Shown: in pieces, positions 35,757 to 38,396 of the stretch | Layout of the letters: each line of letters opens with the position of its first letter | Numbering within the stretch: the stretch's first letter is position 1 | Source: Bacteroidota bacterium | GTDB lineage: Bacteria > Bacteroidota > Bacteroidia > B-17B0 > Aurantibacillaceae | DNA length: 38,396 nucleotides | Direction: 5' to 3' | NCBI GenBank assembly: GCA_025963735.1 | Contig: JAOQAF010000087.1 | Location: 1-38,396, forward strand | Notes under the pieces: model-generated | The model's input: the letters and a program-made list of their open reading frames with translations, nothing else | Databases searched by the model: none | Told to the model about the DNA's origin: nothing | Position numbers and translations under genes: made by a program

Positions 35757-38396
35757 TAGTTAACAGGGTTTCTTTCTTCCGATTGATAAATAAACAAGGG
35801 TTTGCTTGGTAAAAAATATTTAACCAGGGGATAAGCCAGCTTTTTAAATTTAATGATCGTGGGATAATAGGAAGGATAATCCATAAATGAGTGGCAAGGC
35901 GCATTCAACAATGTCATAAATTCTTTTCTTGAAAAATTTAGTTTTTTACATAAATAATCAATATCCTTCTCTAGTTCAGTGTCGTTATATGGATTTTTAC
36001 TTAGTTGCTCCAGGGCAACTTCTCTTGTCATTTCGTTATTAAGAATAAGGGCTGAGAAAGTTATTTTACGTTTATCGATCCCGAACTTTTTATGCAGCCA
36101 ATAGGTAATAATGAACTTTGTAAAAACATTTTCATAATGGTGACCACCATAATCTTTCCATCCATATTTTTCAGTAAGGAGTTTTTTAGCTTCACCTTTA
36201 TTATAATCGAGATAAAAGAAAGGTTTAACCAATTTAATTTTTTTAAAATAGGAAAGAAAAATAAATTTTGAAAATGACAGGGTTGGAAAAGACTTAAGAC
36301 TTCGGTGGCTGAATTTACGGGCCAAATATTTAAGCTGCTTTGCGTCACTATAAGTCCATTCGGTAGGTTGAAAACCTTCTGTTTTAAAATCGTGGCCTAT
36401 TAATATATGTTTCAAGTTATGCTTTGCGGCTTTTTTAAAAAGGATGGCTTTTATAGCTATGTCTGTTGGTGAGTCTGCCCATGGCAGACCTGCCTGGAGG
36501 TAAGAACGGAGCACATCAACCACTTCTTTATAATCAATCACATAGGTTTCAAGGTCAACTTTTAAGGCAGTGGTCATTTTCTCAATATTGTTCACTGCAA
36601 TTTCCGAAGCCCAGCCATTATCAAGGTATACGGCCAGCGGCTTTAAACCGTATGCTTTTGCAAGGTGCAACATGTAGGAACTATCCGTACCGCCACTCAC
36701 ACCTATCACACAATCATATTCTTTATTTGTTCCCTGTTTCTTTATTTCACTTACGTATTTTTTCCAGGTTTCTTCTCCTTTTTTTCCTCTCGGGTAATCT
36801 TTAGATATGTTTTTAAATATCACCGCGTAGTTGGAGACACCTTTTTCATCAAACTTAATCCCGGGTATTGTTTCGTCCCATACACCAACCGTACAAACCT
36901 GTTTTTTTGATGCTTTACCTGTTCTATCAATAAACTGCCGGAACCATAATTCAAGGTGGACCCATTTCCAGATCTCTTTCGAAATATTGATTTCCTTGTT
37001 AACATGCTTCCTGTATTTTTCAAGCGCGCGTGCGGGATCAATAATCTTCCTCGATCTGAACGAATCACTTTTTAAAATATCTTCTACTATCTTCTGCCAG
37101 TTATTTTGTCTGAACCATTCATCTTCAGGAGTGCCAAAACCAACTTTATCTTTACGAAGCCTTATTTTTTCCGGCAAAATACCTTTCATGGCCTCCCTCA
37201 AAATATACTTGGTCATTCCATTCCGTATCATCCAGTGGCTCGGTGTTGCAAGTGAACGTTCCACCAGCCTGTAGTCAAGGAAAGGAACCCTGGACTCCAG
37301 CGAAAAATGCATGGAGTTCCTGTCTTCCCATTTTAGTAAATGCTCCAGCTTATATTCAAAATGATCAAGGAATGAATCCTTCAGAGAACCTGCTCCATAT
37401 AGATTACCCGCAATAGCATTCGTATTTTGATGTTGTTTTATAAAGTTGCTGTTAAGATAATCCTTCTCCCCTACCCTTGTACTGGTGCGCAATTTTTCAG
37501 GCAGCATAAAATAAAGGAAGGTTTTTAAACCAAAAAGGCTCTTGTGAGTTTTAAGATAACTGGCCGCTTCAGAACTAAGGGTACCAATCTTGCCCTTCTT
37601 TAAAAGATCTTTAAAATAAAAGCCGAAAAAATAATGGTATCCGCCCAGCTGCTCATCGGCACCCTGACCGTCGAGTGTTACCACCACTTTTTCATGCGCC
37701 AGCTGCATCACTTTGTATTCCGCGTAAGCGCCTGTTGTTGGTATAGGCTCAGCATGCGCGGTTAAAAATTCAGTAAGGTCCTGCTCCAACGAATCGCCGG
37801 TAGGAGTTACAAAATTCATATTCTTAACAGTGCTGCTGAATTCATTTATAAACTCTGTCTCATCTCCTCTTTGTCCTTTCCGGTATACCGCCGAAAATGT
37901 ATTAATGTTTTTATTTGCAGGGTCCAGTAACATAGTGGACACAATACTCGATGAATCAATACCCCCGCTTAAACATACGCCCAACGGCACATCGCTGCGT
38001 AAACGGAGTGTGATTGCCGAGGTAAGTAAATTTTTGAACTCTTCGGCGCTCTCAAATCCTTTAGCTTGTTTTACTCTTTGTTTAAGGTCATACCATTTGG
38101 TAATTACAGCTCCATTTAAGGAAATATTTATCTTATGACCGTGAGGCAATTTTTTTACCTCCTTAAAAAAAGTGTTTTCAGTTTGATCGGTACGGTTAAA
38201 CACCATAAAATCAAAAATACTTTGATTGTCGGGCCGTGGATTGTGCGGAAGAAGGTCGAGCAAGGGCGGAATTTCGGAACAGAAACTAAAAAAGTTTTTA
38301 TCGCCGTAATAATAAAATGGCTTTACGCCGAAACGGTCCCTGGCGGCAAAAATGGAATTGTTTTCTTTATCATAAACAGCAAAGGCCCACATGCCG
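35756..38396 (-). CDS. Fusion protein: asparagine synthase (glutamine-hydrolysing)-like + N-acetyl sugar amidotransferase (WbpG/PseA-like); 5' end outside window
   Basis: One uninterrupted frame. AsnB part: MWAFAVYDKENNSIFAARDRFGVKPFYYY, LSGGIDSSSIVS, DGQGADEQLGGYHYFFG, ending WVHLELWFRQFID. WbpG-like part: CTVGVWDETIPGIKFDEKGVSNYA, VIGVSGGTDSSYML, LIGHDFKTEGF, KYGWKDYGGHHYENVFTKF. Confidence 0.92.
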   Translation of the reverse strand, partial: GMWAFAVYDKENNSIFAARDRFGVKPFYYYGDKNFFSFCSEIPPLLDLLPHNPRPDNQSIFDFMVFNRTDQTENTFFKEVKKLPHGHKINISLNGAVITKWYDLKQRVKQAKGFESAEEFKNLLTSAITLRLRSDVPLGVCLSGGIDSSSIVSTMLLDPANKNINTFSAVYRKGQRGDETEFINEFSSTVKNMNFVTPTGDSLEQDLTEFLTAHAEPIPTTGAYAEYKVMQLAHEKVVVTLDGQGADEQLGGYHYFFGFYFKDLLKKGKIGTLSSEAASYLKTHKSLFGLKTFLYFMLPEKLRTSTRVGEKDYLNSNFIKQHQNTNAIAGNLYGAGSLKDSFLDHFEYKLEHLLKWEDRNSMHFSLESRVPFLDYRLVERSLATPSHWMIRNGMTKYILREAMKGILPEKIRLRKDKVGFGTPEDEWFRQNNWQKIVEDILKSDSFRSRKIIDPARALEKYRKHVNKEINISKEIWKWVHLELWFRQFIDRTGKASKKQVCTVGVWDETIPGIKFDEKGVSNYAVIFKNISKDYPRGKKGEETWKKYVSEIKKQGTNKEYDCVIGVSGGTDSSYMLHLAKAYGLKPLAVYLDNGWASEIAVNNIEKMTTALKVDLETYVIDYKEVVDVLRSYLQAGLPWADSPTDIAIKAILFKKAAKHNLKHILIGHDFKTEGFQPTEWTYSDAKQLKYLARKFSHRSLKSFPTLSFSKFIFLSYFKKIKLVKPFFYLDYNKGEAKKLLTEKYGWKDYGGHHYENVFTKFIITYWLHKKFGIDKRKITFSALILNNEMTREVALEQLSKNPYNDTELEKDIDYLCKKLNFSRKEFMTLLNAPCHSFMDYPSYYPTIIKFKKLAYPLVKYFLPSKPLFIYQSEERNPVN

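Noticed and set aside
36061-38138. ORFs 36061-36348, 36466-36804, 36665-36910, 36820-37068, 36831-37274, 37830-38138
   Set aside because: Other-frame or antisense readings inside the AsnB/WbpG-like fusion gene, which is one continuous frame.
1-38396. tRNA or rRNA genes
   Set aside because: No cloverleaf/CCA-type or rRNA-like conserved stretches noticed by eye; tRNAscan-SE and Infernal would settle this.

Overview
Bacteroidota-type genomic window, about 38.4 kb, AT-rich, with T9SS sorting tails and TAnnTTTG-like -7 boxes. Left to right: 3' end of ligA; an arginase/formimidoylglutamase-family gene (-); an orphan LytTR response regulator; a T9SS-exported beta-helix protein; a stand-alone SpoIIE/PP2C phosphatase; kdsA (-); a T9SS-tailed endonuclease I (-); mpl (Mur-ligase family); a relic of a small-protein/nucleotidyltransferase pair; an MBOAT + AlgJ/AlgX-like O-acetylation pair; a TonB-dependent receptor + DUF4249-like pair; a hotdog thioesterase; a CheY-like receiver (-); a frameshifted T9SS beta-propeller gene (-); a DEAD-box helicase; a second CheY-like receiver (-); a probable copper module (TonB receptor + HMA protein + HYC_CC_PP-like protein, -); a cold-shock protein; two paralogous beta-barrel proteins plus an OmpA-family protein; and an exopolysaccharide operon (-) of an AsnB/N-acetyl-sugar-amidotransferase fusion, DUF354-like protein, sugar transferase, Wza-like and Wzc-like BY-kinase. 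Four intergenic regions are packed with different repeat families. The strongest candidate for something undescribed is a roughly 270-375 bp repeated element present three times (28698-28970 inverted and diverged; 29231-29605; 29715-30088). One of its hairpins shows three compensatory base-pair changes next to an invariant 17-mer, which suggests a selected nucleic-acid structure. Second is the AsnB-WbpG-like fusion, whose amidotransferase half has lost three of the four expected zinc-knuckle cysteines. All family calls are by eye from the translations; no database search was run.
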